From NCBI GenBank assembly GCA_039707655.1, contig CM077673.1, positions 6,892,001 to 6,956,000 on the forward strand: DNA of 64,000 nt, given 5' to 3'. Position 1 is the first letter of the stretch, and each line of letters opens with the position of its first letter. The notes under the pieces were generated by a model. The model made no database searches. It had not been told where the DNA came from and worked only from the letters and a program-made list of their open reading frames with translations. Source of the DNA: Elymus sibiricus. Lineage: Eukaryota > Streptophyta > Magnoliopsida > Poales > Poaceae. Of this stretch, positions 63,588 to 64,000 are shown in pieces. A program made the position numbers and the translations under genes.

Positions 63588-64000
63588 TTTGGATCGCCCC
63601 GGGACCCAAAATTAGTGAGTAATAGCATAGAAAACTGGCCGGGACACACAAAATCTGCTAGTTTTGGCGAGGTCCCCGTAACCGCACCCCGGGCTTCCCC
63701 GAACGTTCGGATGACCACAACTACCGAAAAACAGTGAATGATATCATAGAAATCTGGTCAGAATGGACAAAATCTGCGAGTTTTGGCGAGGTCCCCGTAA
63801 GCGGACCCTGGGGTTCCCCGAACATTTGGATCGCCCCGAGACCGAAAATCAATGAGTAATAGCATACAAAACTGGCCGAAACGGAAAAAATCTGCGAGTT
63901 TTGGCGAGGTCCACGTAACCGCACCCCGGGCTTCCCCGAACGTTCGGATGACCACGACTACCAAAAACCAGTGAATAATAGCATAGAAAACTGGTAGGAA

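Larger units (their letters stand above)
36841..64000. repeat. Satellite block C: homogeneous higher-order repeat (HOR) array of the 118-bp satellite
   Basis: About 230 monomers organised as tetramers of about 473 bp and dodecamers of 1417 bp. I label monomers m1-m12, with m1 starting TTTGGATCGCCCCGGGACCC..AATTAGTG. Diagnostic monomers: m3 (CCGAGACCGAAAATCAATG), m9 (AATAGCAAAAAAAACTAG), m10 (GAGTTTGGCAAGGTCCCATA, 2-3 bases short), m12 (AATAATTGCACAG and GTATACGGACCCCC). Units are nearly identical across 27 kb, in contrast to blocks A and B. The array runs off the right edge. The first units (36841-38090) are partly mixed with block-B-type monomers. Unit starts (m1): 38091, 39271, 40688, 42105, 43285, 44465, 45882, 47062, 48242, 49659, 51076, 52494, 53911, 55326, 57216, 59812, 60755, 62645, 63588. 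Confidence 0.93.

Noticed and set aside
38049..63737. Repeated 63-codon plus-strand frame in every HOR unit
   Set aside because: It recurs because the DNA unit recurs. It starts from a TTG inside the satellite core, and nothing suggests coding selection.
23634..64000. Hundreds of 60-260-codon minus-strand open frames in the satellite (for example 24787-24011, 258 codons, and repeated 133-codon frames)
   Set aside because: The monomer is stop-poor on that strand, and 118 is not a multiple of 3, so all frames are read in turn. The frames follow the repeat period, lack conserved starts and are destroyed or fused by single-monomer changes. They are artefacts of the repeat.
6385..64000. CRISPR-like array
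   Set aside because: There are no unique spacers between repeats. The whole 118-bp period is repeated, the neighbouring genes are eukaryotic retroelements and no cas gene is present.

Overview
This window is nuclear DNA of a grass, most likely a Triticeae species (wheat, rye, Aegilops or a relative). It consists of a long satellite array with two copies of one Ty3/gypsy LTR retrotransposon family inserted in it. No single-copy host gene, rRNA, tRNA or prokaryotic feature is visible. The Triticeae assignment rests on the 118-bp monomer, which resembles my memory of the subtelomeric pSc119.2 family, and on gag-pol and antisense-ORF protein types common in grass genomes. No database was searched.

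Layout. 1-6384: minus-strand retrotransposon copy, cut by the left edge in the integrase core, with its 5' LTR at 5840-6384. 6385-10051: about 31 satellite monomers. 10052-23476: a complete 13.4-kb plus-strand copy of the same family, with a 542-bp 5' LTR, PBS, broken gag-pro-pol, a 5.9-kb 3' region and a 490-bp 3' LTR. It is nested in the satellite and flanked by a 5-bp target duplication (gtctt/ggctt, one mismatch). 23477-64000: about 343 more monomers in the same orientation, continuing the interrupted array exactly.

The array has two textures. Blocks 6385-10051 and 23482 to about 36840 are diverged monomers in an A/B dimer pattern (about 236 bp), with a marker monomer every 2.5-3 kb and several kilobase-scale duplications. 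From about 36840 to the right edge the array is a young, homogeneous higher-order repeat: 118-bp monomer, 236-bp dimer, 473-bp tetramer and 1417-bp dodecamer. It also has 8-, 10- and 16-mer variants and super-repeats of 3777 bp and about 2833 bp.

The most interesting coding content lies between pol and the 3' LTR of the complete element. It is a decayed multi-exon gene on the strand opposite to gag-pol (22042 to 18376), with matching splice sites and phases at several junctions and its own upstream TATA box. It encodes a protein of the 'putative gypsy type transposon' (Transposase_28-like) kind, followed by an acidic linker and a coiled coil. With the absence of a chromodomain and the tandem repeats in the 3' region, this places the family near the Tat/Retand (Grande/RIRE2-like) lineage. 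Both copies are disabled by stops and frameshifts. One TAG between protease and RT is shared by both copies.
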